Below are positions 22,240 to 37,200 of a stretch of 64,000 bases of DNA, in pieces (position 1 is the first letter of the stretch; each line of letters begins with the position of its first letter). Origin of the DNA: Cyanoderma ruficeps. Its lineage: Eukaryota > Chordata > Aves > Passeriformes > Timaliidae. The stretch covers positions 17,789,754 to 17,853,753 of the forward strand of contig VZDJ01000623.1 in assembly GCA_008694505.1 (NCBI GenBank), given 5' to 3'. A model generated the notes under the pieces. It was not told the DNA's origin, searched no databases, and saw only the letters and a program-made list of their open reading frames with translations. The position numbers were made by a program, and so were the translations under genes.

Positions 22240-25200
22240 CCCCGGCTCTGTTTGGCTACCAGTCTGTCACCTCTCTCCTCAGCAATGATCAGCTAGATGC
22301 TCTTTCCATGAGTAAGGGACAGCCATGGCTCCTTGCCTTGAAGAGAGGATGGAGAAGCAACCTGAGTGCAAGGAATCCAAGCAATTTCCTCACTGTCAGC
22401 ACCAAGAGGGAGCACTCATAGGAGCTCTTCTTGGCTAGTGATGATTCTGATGTGTGTGGTGTGTGGGTGACTTCAGAAAGGTCACCAAAAGTAGACACAA
22501 AAAATATATCCTGCAAAAAAGTGTTAGTAAGCGTACGTCTTTTTTGGTGTGGATTCAAGCCGGTCCTCCCGGCTGTGTGTCCCTGGTCAGATACTTTAGC
22601 ACAGCTCTTTCATCTCAGTCTTCCTTCCAGGCATAACACCCTGCATTCAGACTCCAAACCTTCTCCCTGGCTGCCACCTTACTAAGCCTATCTGCTCTCA
22701 GTTTCACTCTTTAGAGGACACAATGATCAGCAGGTGAGAGAAAAAACACAAACATTTGGCATGGGAATTTTTTTAATCGTGTCATGTCACTTTTACAAAG
22801 AACAAGAGATCTACAGTCTTCATTAACTGAAGACTTTCAAGGATGGTGTGCCCCTGGGCCAGACCTTCTTGGCATTTTAGAGCTCAACCAGCACCTCTGT
22901 CTTCAGCGCAGCTTACTTGCATGTGACAAAGGATAAACGTATCTTCTGAGCCCTTAATCTTCTCACAGCTAATCAGAGGTTCATTTTCTCCATGTATCCC
23001 ATCAAGAGGCACATTCCTTTCTCCCATGTTGAGCAGAGGAGCAAAAAGTCCTCAAATTTATGATGGTGATGCCACATTCAACAGCATAAGAAAAATAACT
23101 TAGGCTGCATTAGCTCTTGTGAGGCAGTGCTTTTGCAAGAGCAAAATCCTGTGATGGGGGACCACAAACTCAGTACTGCCTGTCACATCACCAAACAACA
23201 AAACTGAACCTCCTTTGAAATACAGCAGGTTAAAATGATTTCTCAACATAATTAGGTTCTTCACCATATGAAAACCATTTTAATTGAAGAGAATTGAATT
23301 CAGCTCTTTCAGCAAATGTATTCTTGTGTTTGTTTAACTGGACTCATGGGCACGTAGGCATACCTCTCCCATAAACTTCATTTTGATCCATTGTTATACA
23401 TACCTACAAAGAGATCCCAGTCAGAATTATGCTAATTCCTGAGGACTTCACACAAAGATCATCTTCACTTTCTTGGAAAAAATGCAAAATAAAACCTTTG
23501 TCCTTTGTAATTTGGTACATGAACATAAGGCAAATGATGAATTAGAAGGGCTAAACACGTAGACCCACCCAGCTACAAAGAGTAATAATTCCTTCTGCCA
23601 CTCACAGCCCAAGGAAGATAATTTTCTGCCATATCACTCAGCTGGTGAAAGGAACATACATGGTTTTATCCACAATTTCTCAGTGATGATCTCTCAGGGA
23701 TGTGGCAGATTCTTTCTTTGATCAGGGCACTGGCAGGCTGACATTATTGCAATCTTGCAGTGAATGGGGGGTAAGTATAAAATCAACAGAGAGCACAAAA
23801 CGGAGACTCTACTCCCAAGCTGAATTTATAAACGGAAAATACAATGCTCTGCCTAAGCTGGCATAGAAAATGGGGTTCATAACTTGGCATACATACTTTC
23901 AGACTGGTCACATGAATGTCTTTCTAAGAAATGTGCCACAAACTCAAAATTATGAACTCGACATAGACATCCATGGCTGATGTGCTTTGAGCTTTGTTGT
24001 GCAGGAGGTGGGATTACAAAATCATAGCGGTGTCTTTAAATCCATAAATACAGAGCTCGCCTTGTGATTAAATCATCACACACCTCCACGAGGAAAGGGA
24101 GTTATTGTCTTCCCTTTATGGAGTGGGAAATTAGGCACAGCTTTACACCAGTCATAATTATCTTCTCCACCTATGGGTTCATAATGGCTCACTGTGTGGA
24201 AAAACTCCGCTGTGCAAGTCATTCGTGAAAAAGACCATGACTCATTTTTAACCTATCCCCATGACAAAATAGCCCAAAATGTGTAGTTGTACACATGCCC
24301 TTTCCAATGTCAGCAGGAAGGCTCCTGAGATGGGGATGGGAGGACAAACGCAGCCCCAGTGTGTTTCTAGGGGCCTGGAGAAAGCAAGAGGGTGGTTCTG
24401 TCTGTGGACCCTCCACTGTGCTCTGAAGGATGTATGAGATGTGCTCTCCCCTGATCTGGGATGACCCCAGGAAGGGCAGGTAGCTCCTGGGCTACAAGCC
24501 TTGCAGGCCTTCAGCCCAAGGCATGCTGAGAGGAGAGGCCTGAACATAAGGAGCTGCCTCTCATCATGAGTGTGAATTGCAAAGGGATTTTGTGCTTCAC
24601 ACAGTCACTTCTAAAGAGGCGAATGCTAGCTATATAATTTGTATTTCATATGCCAGGCCTCTGCAGAGACTCTGGATTCTCATCAGAAATGCCTCATAGA
24701 AAGAAAGCCTGCAGGGAAGGGCTATTTTACTTGCTTTTGAATTTTAATAGCAGACTATTTTGTACTGTTACCAGGCGCCTTGAAAGCATCTGGATTCTCT
24801 AGAGAAAAAGATCCCCAGGAGACATGTTCCATTTGTTTCTTGTGCAATGCTCTGTGGGGGGATGGTGGTCTATAAACTTCAACATGTTCTAATCCAGGAT
24901 TGACCAAAAGTCATTTTAACTGGGTTTCACTTTACCCACATTAAATGACATTGATGATTGTAATCCATTTATTGTGGGTTGGGCACAATGAAAAGTGTGC
25001 TATGGCAAGAAAGAGCAAAGAGTTGGTATGGGACAAGAGGTCTGGGCTATTTGGGTAGAGGTCTTGAGTTTCTGAATTAGATTTCTGATGGAGAGGATTT
25101 CAGGCAAGAAGAGATCTAGGGAATTACTGTACAAAGGGCTCTGGGCAGGAAATATCAGGCATTCCCTAACTCTCCTGACCTGGAAAGTCTCAAATGAGAA

Positions 25201-28200
25201 CCCATCTTGGGGCAAGAAGAAGCCCCGAGAACCCTGCTCTTACCTCCTTTCACTATAGGAAGTATGGTCACCCTCCAGAGTAGATCCCTCCTTTCTGCTG
25301 TGGAGGATCTCAGCATTGCTGCTGCAGGATCTGATTTAGGAGGAGCCCAGAGATTGGTTTAATCCCTATATGTCTACGTGCAGTGTTTACATGAGCCGTG
25401 CATGTGAGTTTCTGCTGAAGTATGTGAAGAGTTTGTCAGGGCACTTGGAGTGCCTCCAGGAGCAACTCCCTCTCCAAGAGTTGGGAGAGCAACAGAGCCA
25501 TCCAGGTGTAGATGTCTGCTTTTCTACATGCTGAACCATTCCCTGTTATCCACAGGGTGTATTGACTTGCAGTTCTATTTGTCTGCCCACACGTATCTGG
25601 TCAGTGCATTTGAGTTGTTCTGGTGTTCTGCCCATCCTCCAGCACTGTATAGGCTGTAGATAGATTCTGTATTGAACTTATCAGCCTTCTCTCTGATGTC
25701 CCAGGACCCCCATAGCCTCTGTACTGCACTGAGTGCTGCCACCTGGGCAATGCAATGGGCCCTAGACCTTCACTGACTGAACATAAATCATGTTGTAGTG
25801 GGCATCCAGCCTAACCCAGCCCCTGGGCCTCCATCATCAGCGCAGACAGAGGCGACACGTTCACCCCATCACTCGGCCACACCAACTTCTGCACTGCATC
25901 TTCTCCACCACAGCCACCACAGCATCCTCTCCCCTGCAGCCCATGGTGGCCTCTACCCAGCCTTCAAGCAATCTGTCCACCCTTGTCACCCATCAGACCC
26001 AAATGAGCGACCTGTCCCAGGGATTTCTCCCTCAGTGTGTGCTGTGGAATGACAGCTCTTGTGCTGGAAGGTGGCCTCAGGGAGTGAGAACAGCTGCTGA
26101 GCTTGTGAAGTTACCATTTCCTTTTTCTACCAACGCCTGCAAAGCAGCAAAAGGCATCAGTTCTCATATGATCAGGAGTACAAATAAGGAATATTAAGAA
26201 TAACGTTGTAGACAAATTCTGCACTACAGTACTGACTCCAGGAAATCCAACAAGCTGGTTTAGCAAAGGGTAAACCTGAATCTTCAACAACTGCAAAGCT
26301 TTTTCATCTCCACTAAACAACCTTATCTAATTAATCCTCATCTTCCCCACGCAAGATGGGGGAAAAATATGGACCCAGAAACAGCAACACAAAAAGGTTA
26401 AGTATAATGTCTCAATCCACCTGGAAAATTATAATCAAATTCAGGATTAGACCTCTGGACCCTTTGACTCCAGGTCAGGTCCTAATCCAACCTCAGCTGC
26501 AAGCTGTTTGTCTGGTGGTGCAGGAAAATCTGCACTGCTTCTGGGCTTATGTGAGTTTTGTGGCTAGCTAGAGGACTGCAGCCTCCAGGGTTGTCTATGC
26601 AAGCACCTTTTGCCAAAACTGAATGTAGAGTGGCTTATGCAGTTTTGCTTGATTTACTTGTTCCTTTGATGTGCAAGGATTTAGCGACGTGCTTAGCAAT
26701 ACGGTAGCATGAGACTCGTTGCATAAAATCAAATCACTGCTGGGGCAGATGTTTCCAGATTTAAAAGCTTGATTGGTACTACACACACGTAGCTGACTCA
26801 CCGCAGGCTGTTTCTCCTGAGGCTCAGCCTTTGGGGGCTTTTCAGGACCCTTTTTTGTCCCAAAACTGCAGTAATAAGGCTTAGAAGTCATCCTTTGAAC
26901 CTCAAGGTGAATGTTTTAGGTCAGCAGTAGTTGATCTATAACATTCAGTCTGTAACAGTGTCTCTAAAGGGCTGCTTTCAGCTCTGATTCATCAGTAAGT
27001 GCCACCCTTCTCCCCTCCCTTCTCCACCCTGCCAGCTGTGGACATGGCCAGGATGACCTAGATACGTGTCACCTCTAGGCTGGATTTTACCTTGATTCAC
27101 AGTTTTTAAAACAGGACATGAAACAGATGGACAGATCCTAGCTGGTTCACATAGAAACTGCTTCATGCTCTGGGATATGTCAAGTGAGATTCAAGGTCCT
27201 CTGCTGGTGATGGACATGCTCCCAAACACAGTTAGACTCTCCTGGTGACCCATCAGCCACCACCTGAGCCTGGAGACAGGGCAGCTCTCAAATCTGTGGA
27301 TGAAGCATGTGACATCAGTAATGTCAGTGGAAATGAGGTATTTGCATGGTTGTTTATGAATATTCCACCTACAGCTGCAGAAACTTAAATATCTTTCTCA
27401 GGCTGCCCATGCCATCCCTCTCCTCACCCTCCCCCTCCTCTCCTCCCCTTTCCTCCCAGTTACAATAACTGGGAAGCATCATTCCCTAAAAAAAGCTCCA
27501 TCCACTAGGAACAATTAGAGCATGGCACCAAAGAAACAATATCCTCTTCTGTCCTTCATCCAGCTGTGGGATGGAAACCGAGTGATCAGAAATGAAAGTG
27601 CTGGCTGTGCTAGTTTTTCCATCATGATGCACCACTACAGCTCCTTAGGGCTGTGATCCTGCACGGTTCAAGTCAGTAGGAGCAGAGGGCTCAGGACTGC
27701 TTGTGAAGGACTCCCAGTATCTGCAAGTTATCACTGCCTTTGAGACTATAAATTGCACTGCAGGTAAAACAAATGCAACAACCACAACCTCTGTAAGAAA
27801 CAATGGGTAAGCTTCTAGTCACTGACAAAAAGCTCGAGATACATTTTCTAGTTTTGAAATATCTGAAAGATTCAAATGGTCTTGGTATCTCCTCTGCTCT
27901 CATTTTGACAAGAACAAAATCCTGGACCATGCTCAAGAGCTGCAGGCACTGAAAATTGCTGCTGGGGATGTAGGCTTGAGAATTTTGTAATAAAAATCCT
28001 CCTTGTGAAATATTGTGGTGGAATCTCCTATGAAACTATGAATAAATCAAGCAGAATGTCTCCTAAAGTGTCCTGGCCTTTCCTAGGAACATAGATCATA
28101 CCTTCCCCACAGAATACCTTTGTACAGATCAGAGACTTGGTTCAGTTAATCATCAGACAAGGCCCATGTGCTCATGCAGAGCTCGCTGCTGGACCACAGT

Positions 28201-31200
28201 CTGAATCAGCCTCCTTCATAGCAACCCAGGTACTGAAATCACCCATTTGGGTGACTCTTTTGTTAAAAATACATACCTTTTCTTTCTTCTTATCTGGTAA
28301 GGGTATTCATGATAACAGAATAATTTATAATTAAGTAATTTTTTAATCACTCATTTCACCCTTTAGCTAAATATGTCAGTTATCTGACCCATATTCCACC
28401 AAGAAGTAATTACTGTGCATTCTAAAACATTCATCCATCCATGCATTTATCCTGTCTAAAGTATTTATGCTAATATTTAGGTGTCAATTTCCAGTTATCA
28501 CAGAAATTCTCCCTCCAGGAACCACCTATTTCTTGGGAGCTCGGTTCTATGTCTGACACCGTTGTACAGAAGCAAGTTGTTGGAGTGTGCTCCAGTTGCT
28601 TATATCTGTGAGGGCTCCTGTTGAATTAAATAAGATGGATTTGGAGAGTACAAGCCAAGTGTAAAACAAAAGGCATCAAGTAAATGTGAGAGAAAGAGCC
28701 TTAAAAATAGGATGGGGATGATGGAGGCGATGAAGCAGGAAAATGCACTCAAGTAGCCCCACACAAAAAACCGAAGATTTGACTTAAATACAGCATTTGT
28801 ACATAATCTGCCAGATAAATAAGTAGGTAAAGAGTTATTAAAAGTCATCACGATGCCTTGGGGCACCCAGCCATGAACTGCCTGGTACAGAAGTGGTGCC
28901 TGCCCTGGAGTCAGAGCAGCCCTTGATGTGTGTCCTCTGCTGTCATCTAGTGACAAAAGAGAAGAAGTAACCGAAAAAGAAAGAAAAGCGAGGTGAAAGA
29001 GATGCCAGTTCAAGTTGTGCCTTGGAAGAAAAAAACTGGGCATTTTGAACGCCTGAAGCTCACGGCAGTGAGGTCTCACCTGTACATGCAAAGCCACTAG
29101 AGATATTTCAAAGATCTCTCCCTCACATTCCGGGGTGGATTTAACTCCTGAAGGATTGCCTGCAGCCAACAAAGCTCTAATGGGTACATCCAGCCATGGA
29201 GGTTTCACCATCCAAGGGTGCCATCACAGCCTCTCCTGTGGGCATGCACCTAGCCCATCCTAGATGTCTAGTTCAGGATGGGGCATCTTGGTCCCTAGAG
29301 GAGCTTATTTGTCTCCATAGCTATGAAGGGAGTGGGAACATCTCCAGTGCAGACACCTGCATGTCAGCACTCTAGAGTTAGGCAAGATAACTGCTCTCCC
29401 TTAACTGGAAGGTGACTCTTACCTGGAGAGCAGGTCAAAACTTATCCTGAAACCTTGTTGTTCCTATCCTCATTTTTGTTGATCTTGTAGGGGAAAAAAC
29501 TCCAACTAGCCAGCCCACAGAGCTGACTTTGAGAAGAGACCATGACTTGGTCCCTTCCTTCACACATAGCGATGAGTTCCTCCAGCCTTTGGGAAAAACA
29601 TCCTGCGTGGCAACACGTCCCCTGTAGGGACATGCTGGAGGCAGCAGAGAGCATCATCAACAGCTGGGAGAGGTTGAAGGCAGGAGAAACTATCTGGAGT
29701 GAAATGAGGCATGAGAAAAACAAGAGCTGGTGGTGCATACACAGAAGGAGACATCAGAAGGTCAGAGTTCAAATCCCATGTGTGACCTTCACCTTTTGTG
29801 TGATTTAGGACAAGTTGTTTCACCAGTGCAGCCCAGTAAAACAACAGGATACTGGTTTCCTGTGGGAACACTCCAAAGGTATTAAAGTTTGCTGATATAG
29901 AACACCACAACGCTGCTGGGCACAATAGCTTGCAGACACACCAATTTGAAAGAAAATTCATGTTTCACCAACAAAGAGATGATTTTCTCTTTCTGCTTTT
30001 TAAATATTACGGATGTACAGTGGTTAGAAAACCCTAGGTTTTCTCTTGTCAGCAGGCCTGAAGCAACCTGAATTTTGCCTTTGTTTGCCTTTCCATCACA
30101 GTATTTTCCAGCTGTGTTTCAAAAGTGTGGAGGAAACACAACCAACACTGTCCCGCTCTGCTGGTAACAAGCCCTCTGTTCCTTCTGTATATCTATGAAT
30201 CACTTCATTAGGTTCACAGATATATGTCAAAGTATATTTCAGAGCTTTCCTTTCAAATCTTGAAAATAAAATATTCCCTCATGACAGCTTCTTTGTCCAT
30301 GAACTATTTCCATTTATTAGGAACCATTTATTTAAAGGCCACAGTGCATGGGAGAGGATAGATACTAAGAAAAAAAACAAACAAAAACCACTTCTTGATT
30401 CTAACACCAAAACATGCTGTATTTTTCTTTGTTTTCCTGTTAGAGTCACATATTTGAGCCACAGCCACGCCTTGAACAAGGCAGAAGCATTACTGATGCT
30501 CAACAAGGTCCCAGCATTTAGGGCACCACACTAATGGCAAAGACCTGGCTCTCACACTGGGCAATTTTTCATTCAGACAATCAGCAAGTGAAGCTTGACG
30601 AGAATCCCTGAAATGACTGAGAAATGCCCTTCTGTTCCAGATGTGGTCCCAATATGAGCTCTGAAAGGATGAGCTCATGCAGGGAGCTTAAACCTCAGGG
30701 GGTTCAAGAGCATGAGGTTCCTTGAGACCAGGCAACACTGGAGACTATACTGGGCATCAGGAGGGACACAGGTTTGTGCACCCAAATGAATTCCTCCTGC
30801 TACCCCATAAAGTAGAAGAAAATCAGCTGCCCTTTCTGTCTTTTCAGGCAAAGTGGGATATTTCTGAGCAGGATTAAGGGCTTTTATGCTGTCCCACTGG
30901 TAGAAGCAAATGAGGGTGAGGGCAGGGCCAAGATGTCAGCTTGCTCTATTCTTTACCCTTCCTTCACAGCACGGAGCCAAATCTTTCCACTGAGATGGGG
31001 TTTTCTTACCACCAAAGGGATGCTGAAAAGAGTTGGCAATGCACATCAGTTTGGAAGGTACTGCAGGGCCCCACCACCCCAAATGGTAAGTGTCTGCATG
31101 GAGAAGACATAGTACACAGCAGCAAAAACAAAGGCAACATTTCACAGCAGCATATGGTAAAAGCAGCACAGGTAAATATGCCATGTATGAATAATAAAAT

Positions 31201-34200
31201 GCACCCCATTTGCTTGAAGTGGAGGCTGTCATGGAAACCCTGGTAGTGAGTGGCATCATTGAGGGGATTCAGTTAGAAATGACAGAAGAAAAGTCTAAGT
31301 TTTTTGGGAAGCATCAGAATTCAGAGATTGAACACGCCTAGCAAGTCTGAAGTCTGGGCTCAGAAACTCCTCAGCAGGTTGTGCCCATCCAGCCAGGATG
31401 TACTGCCATCTTCCAATGCCTTTCCTGCAAACTGGAGGAGATTTTCCCCATTAGACTTGTTGAAAGGGTGAAAGCCCTGCAGGACAATAAACATCTCTGT
31501 GTCTAAGTACTTAGGCTACCATGGAAGAGATTCTTTTTAACCAGTGGTTATTGTGGATATCCACCAAGAGGTTTGGCAGCAGAAGCTGAAGAAAAAGAGG
31601 TGGAAGGGCTCTGTGTGCCCTCCCTCCAAAATGAGATCACGAAGGTCACGGCCAGTGAGGCACTCTTTCCAGACCAGCATCCTTCAGTGCTGAAGGCTCA
31701 GGGAAACTCCATGCCTTCCATTTGATCTGAATTAACACGGATCATCTTTTTCCAAAGCTGGATTTATCCTTTCCTCATTGCAAGATCACAAATCAGGATG
31801 CTCATTTTGCTCAGTTGGCTCACAGATATGCAAGCACCCTCCTCCTGGCACTCATTGATGAGGTTTATGTCTTAATTGGCATCCCCCAAACCACTCCAGC
31901 ATGAGGACAGACAACCTGATAAATGAAAGAAACTGCCCTTCCTTCAGTGCCTTTTCCAGCGTGCTTCCCCTTGCAGACAGCCTGAGCTGTTTTATCACTT
32001 TCTCCAAAGGAAAGCGCTGCAAGTCCCCAAACCTCACAGCAGCAGGGCTCTGTAGATAAGGCAGGGAAAATATTTCACTCGCAAGGAAACTGTGCTCATC
32101 TCGCACTAACGTCCCTGTCCTCTGGAATCCAAGGCAATAATTACAGCAATTTGTAGATAATTATTTGTTAATTAAAAACAGGCTTGCTGGGTACAGTTAC
32201 CAATTTCCTCCGCTGGCTGCATAGGGCTGCACAAGGAGACACTGGGGGATTGTCAGTCTCATAAAATCATTTGCTTCTTCTGTTGAGAAAAAAAGTCCCC
32301 AGTGGGTCATCTCCCCCCTCTCCCCATATCCTGGCAGGTCTGATTCATTCTCCTAAGACATCCCCATTACAGATTTGTGCTTAGCTTTCCCCCGGTGATT
32401 TCCAAGGAAGGTGACTGCTGCATTCCCCCACTGCAGCCTATTTTCTCAGCTAATTTAATGACCCTTTGCTCACAGACTCATTTCCAGACAGTTTTAAGTG
32501 AGTAGCTCCTAAAGGAATCGTGACTCCAAGCTGAAGTTGTGAACCTGAAAGAAGCTCACCTCCATCCCACGTTTATGTGAGTAGTAATAAGTAAACACTG
32601 CAGAGATGGAGTTACTGCTGAGAACAAACCGTAGGTGCTGGTTTAAATAGTGCTGTTGGGGCAATTATTCTGCACTTGATCGGGCAATCTGGGGTCCCTG
32701 GCATCTTCCCAGGCATTGTTTTCCAGCCAGTTGCGAGAAGCAGCAATGACAGAATTTCAGATGTCCCCCACTAAATACTGTATCCACAAGGAGCGTACCT
32801 TGGGATGATGGTCCTTATGCCTTGGGATGATGGCCCTCATGAGGATGAGGATTCTCCATCTTCTGTGTCCCCTATCTCTGTTTCTGCTGTGGAGCACACT
32901 GTCTCCTGGTTCCATCACATCCACCAGCCTGCTCCAGGGTCCTCCACAGCTCCAAAACCAGGAGAATTATTTAGCCCTGGGAGCAGGAAAGTCACATTGC
33001 TCCTGATCTGCTTCTGGATTGAGCCAGGCATTCATTTCAGATGCCCCTTCTTCTGTGGCAATGAGGAAACAGCTCATGGAGATCTGGGAGTTGGCTCCGT
33101 GGGTTGAACACAAAAATAGTACCAGTATCATCAGTATAAACCCTCATGGAAAGGGAAGCCCACAGGGTAGTATCATGAAAGGTGAAAGCAAGCAGTGCCC
33201 TCCTCCTGGTCGCAGCAGAGCAGCTTGGAGCCATAGTGACAAGGATGGGACAAAGGAATAACATGGATATTTTCTCATTATGTGCCCAGAAGCAGATGGT
33301 TTCCATCTCCCTTAGCAAAACAACGGCATCAATGAGAACAAACCAGTAATAATGGGGAGGGGAAACAAATTAGGCTGTCAATATCCTCTTCATGGAAAAA
33401 ATCTCAAGGTTGTTAGTCACACAGGGCTGCTTCGCCCCTCTAATTTTCTCCTGTACGTGGGCTTTCGTGTTCCTCTCATCACCTTAGCGGCTCAGTGCCT
33501 GCACCATGTGCAGAGAAATCACAATTAAGCAAAGTGGCTGGATGTCATAATATATGGGACTACATCTCTGCTTCAGCAGCACAGAAAGCTAACGAAGAGC
33601 TGAGATTAAACACTGGGTTAATTAGTACGTTTAATTAGTTCACAGTTATTAAATCCTTTCAGACCCTTAGATAAATTGTTCAAAGTACAAACATTCCTTG
33701 GAAATGCTCCGTGTACTCCCCCCTTCTCTCTCTCCAGGTAGGTGCAGGGCTGGGAAGCTGCAGTCCTCCTCCTGCTGCTTACTGCAGGAGTAGTCTCCAT
33801 CCAAGCCTCAGTGCCCCAGCAGCAGTCCCTGAGACTACCCTTGAATCTGCAAGGCTGACAATTTGCAAATTCACAGTTCTTCTGAGAGGGGACAGGGTAG
33901 TGCCCTGGTAACATGGACAACAGTTAGTAGGAAAGGCATAAGGTTGGGAAAAAAGCAGGGAGCAACAGTCTCTTTTAACTCCAAGAGACACACACAGATT
34001 CAGATTCATTTACTGTGGACTTAGTCACACAGCAGTGTGTCCCTTTCCATGTCAACTTCCTCTGTGGCTGCAGTAGACAAGCAGGACAGCCCTGCAGGAA
34101 GAAAGAGCAGGAATGGGTCGACGAACTTCTCACACAGGCTTTGGAGCACTGCCAGTCACACTGTGCCAGTTAGGCTGAGGGACAGGAAAGGCTCCTCCAG

Positions 34201-37200
34201 GCTCCTGTTAGCAGCCTCCCACATTCACAGTACTGAATGATTACCCTGTGATTCCCATGTTCATCCCAATAATCCATGCTACTCCACAGCAGAGAGGTCC
34301 ATGGGGTCAGCTGACCTTCAGAGAGCCCATGGCTGCCAGAGGCTGTTCTCATAAAGGATTTATTTATGGCAGAGGAATCCAGTTTCTGAGATCACCTTGG
34401 AGACTTACTCAAAGCATTTACCACTTGGATAATGCGGGGCTCTGAACAACACAGGTGCAATGAGCTCAGGCTCTGGGTAGGCTGGAAAACTGATACCTAT
34501 GGAGTAAAATCTGTGTGCTGTTTTCATCGGGGTTCTCTAGGAAACTGGTGTTTGGGTCCAACAGAGGAGGTTACATTTTTACCACCAAGCCTTTTTCTCC
34601 CCAGTTATTTAACAGCTGTGTTGGTAGGCAGGGAATTCAGGTTCTCCTGGTGCTGGAGACTAAATCCATAGGCTGAGAATTAATAGGGGCAAAGGGCTAC
34701 ATTAGATGTGGCTTGCTTAAGGGAGTTCACTAAGGAAAAAACTAACAGCACAGGATTAAGCCAAGGGATACTCCTTATTGCACCAGGAAAGATATCCCTG
34801 AACAGTGACTTACCCTGTATTTGTTTGTGATTCTAGTAATTATAAATTATTAGAAAGCAGGAAGCAAAGGCTGGATTAAGGTACTGTTACCCAGCAAACC
34901 TACATTTTGAGAACAAGAATACAGTTTTTTGGGAGATAATGTTTCTCTTTTTTCCTCTGTGCAGTTGCAAAAGAAAGGTATTTAATCCTTCTGAAAATAA
35001 GTATGAACGTGTATGCTTCCAGAGTCTACAAAATATGTCTGCATTAAAGCAATGTGGAGACATTTGGGAATGAAGTAGCTAATTTGATACTCATAAGAAA
35101 CCATAGCATAGGACTTTGTCTCAGAGAACTGGGCTGACCTTTTAGCAACTGATGATAGCTCTGAAATGACTTCTCATCAGTGAAAGCCCAATCTAACATC
35201 AGTTAAAATAAATTAAAAGCTATCACTGGCTTCTGCAGATATTGGATTAGACCATATAAAACCCACTTGAATCCTGGGAACCCAAGGAAATTATCATGGT
35301 AAATCTAAATTCTACTGAAGACTTACAGGCTTTAAAATACTTCTCTGCAGCCCCATTAAAAATGGGTTTCTACTTAGCTAATGAATAATTCACTTTTTTT
35401 TTCCTCTGTTAGTACCACCACAAACCAAGACAGCACAAAGCCCAACATTCCAGCCTCCTTTTTCTTCACAGCAGATCCAGAGCATGTTTCTGTTGAAAGA
35501 ACAGTGCGGAGAATAAAAGTCTGAGCACAGACATTGTTTCACCTAAAAATATCTCTTCTGACTTCCTGCTCTCCCCATAGAGCTAGGAACAGCTCTTCTC
35601 AACACTTTTTCATCTCCCCATTTCCAGTGGCTTACCCTGGACCATGGTGCAATGTGACTTCCAATATGACCAGTATTTGGAAAGATTAACTTTCCTTTAG
35701 GAGCTGGTCCCCATACACAACTTTTTCCATCTCCTCCTGCTCATTTTTTAAGCACTTGATCTTCATTTCAGAAGGATAAAACCTTGTAGAACAAACCAGC
35801 TAGCTGGGATAGCCCCACAGCTGTTTCCATGGGAGAAATCTTTGCTGTTTAACTAAAAAAGAGAGAGATGAAGAGTACTGGCCAGTTCTCCTCAGGAATC
35901 ACTCCTAGCAACAGCAGGAATGGATATCACACAGATTACTCCTTCGACCCATTTGTCATTGCATCCTTTGTTCCAAATGCACTGCCTTTAACATGACCTC
36001 ACATGACACATCTCCCAGCCACATTCATCTTCTATCGTCTCTTTCTTCACCCAATGAAGGACCATCTCAGGAGACAAATTCTGCCTCTACCAGAAACATC
36101 TGCTGGGGACATTTCACTCATACATAAGTACAGAAGAACCATTATTTCTCATCATCCTTTTAAACCTCCCTCCCTGCAGACACCCTGATAACCGGTGTCC
36201 TGCTTCCCAGCCCAGACGGACATTACTGCTCTGATCCACAAAGAGCACCAGTGCTCTCTGGAAAGCTTTTAGAAGGATTCATACACTACATTCATACACA
36301 ACCATGTCTTTGCCAACACCTGAAACATCTCCAAAACACCCGGTCTACGTACCAGAGAGGAGCAGTGCTGTGAGTTAGCTTCGGCACTTCATCGACCCAT
36401 GTGGACCTACTCAAAGAACCTGAGATCTGGGGTCATCCCTGGGGCTATGGTTTGTGCTTCTGATGTTGCCAAACTGCTGGCCAGTGAGGACAGCATCCAG
36501 CAGTGAAAAGGAGATGGGCAGCTATACCAACCAAGGCCTACAACCCTGAGATTATGCTGTGAGATGTGTGGCTAAGGAATTCCTGAGGGCATGAAGACTG
36601 GAGGGGGATATTTGATCAGGTGAAGGCCCAGTGACCCTCACCATTGCAAGAGGTGGAAGAGGGAGTAATGCAAACGCGTCACATGTTTCTGTTCCACCCT
36701 TACACAAGACCCATAGCCTTTGTGATCCTTCTCTTTGTTACTCTTGATATCCCTCATTTGCAAAGGGGCTGCCCCACCACTTAGGACAGCAGGAACAGAA
36801 GATTTGACTACAGGCTCACCTCCACGTCCCACAAAAGTATAGTGATGTCATTTGGTCTGTATAGAGAAAGATATTCACCTGTATGGGAAAAGTTCAAGTC
36901 CAGCCCAAAAACATGTGAGGCCAGATTTTACTGTGTTATGCCCTTGCCTTCAATTACCCAAAGGTGGTCCTGGAGTAGATGGGTCTGAGGGCAAGGACCT
37001 TACCCCTTTCCTGGTGTGTTTAGACATATTCACTCGTGCTACCCTCTAATACTTCCTTAAATTAATTGTTTATTTGGCCTGAAGAGGGTTTAATGAGTCA
37101 AACAACCCTGGAAAAAATATTCTGGGCAGTGTGGCAAAACAGTAGAAAAAACCTATAGCTGAGAGCAGTAATAAATGCACCATCTGTGACCAGACACAGA

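Noticed and set aside
32803..32835. Short direct repeat of CCTTGGGATGATGG
   Set aside because: Two adjacent copies of a 14-16-bp motif with no wider array; a simple local duplication.
33565..33610. Resemblance to the 5' part of U6 snRNA (GCTTCAGCAGCACA)
   Set aside because: Only about 14 bases agree well before the match degenerates; there is no proximal sequence element or TATA box and no T-run terminator in place.
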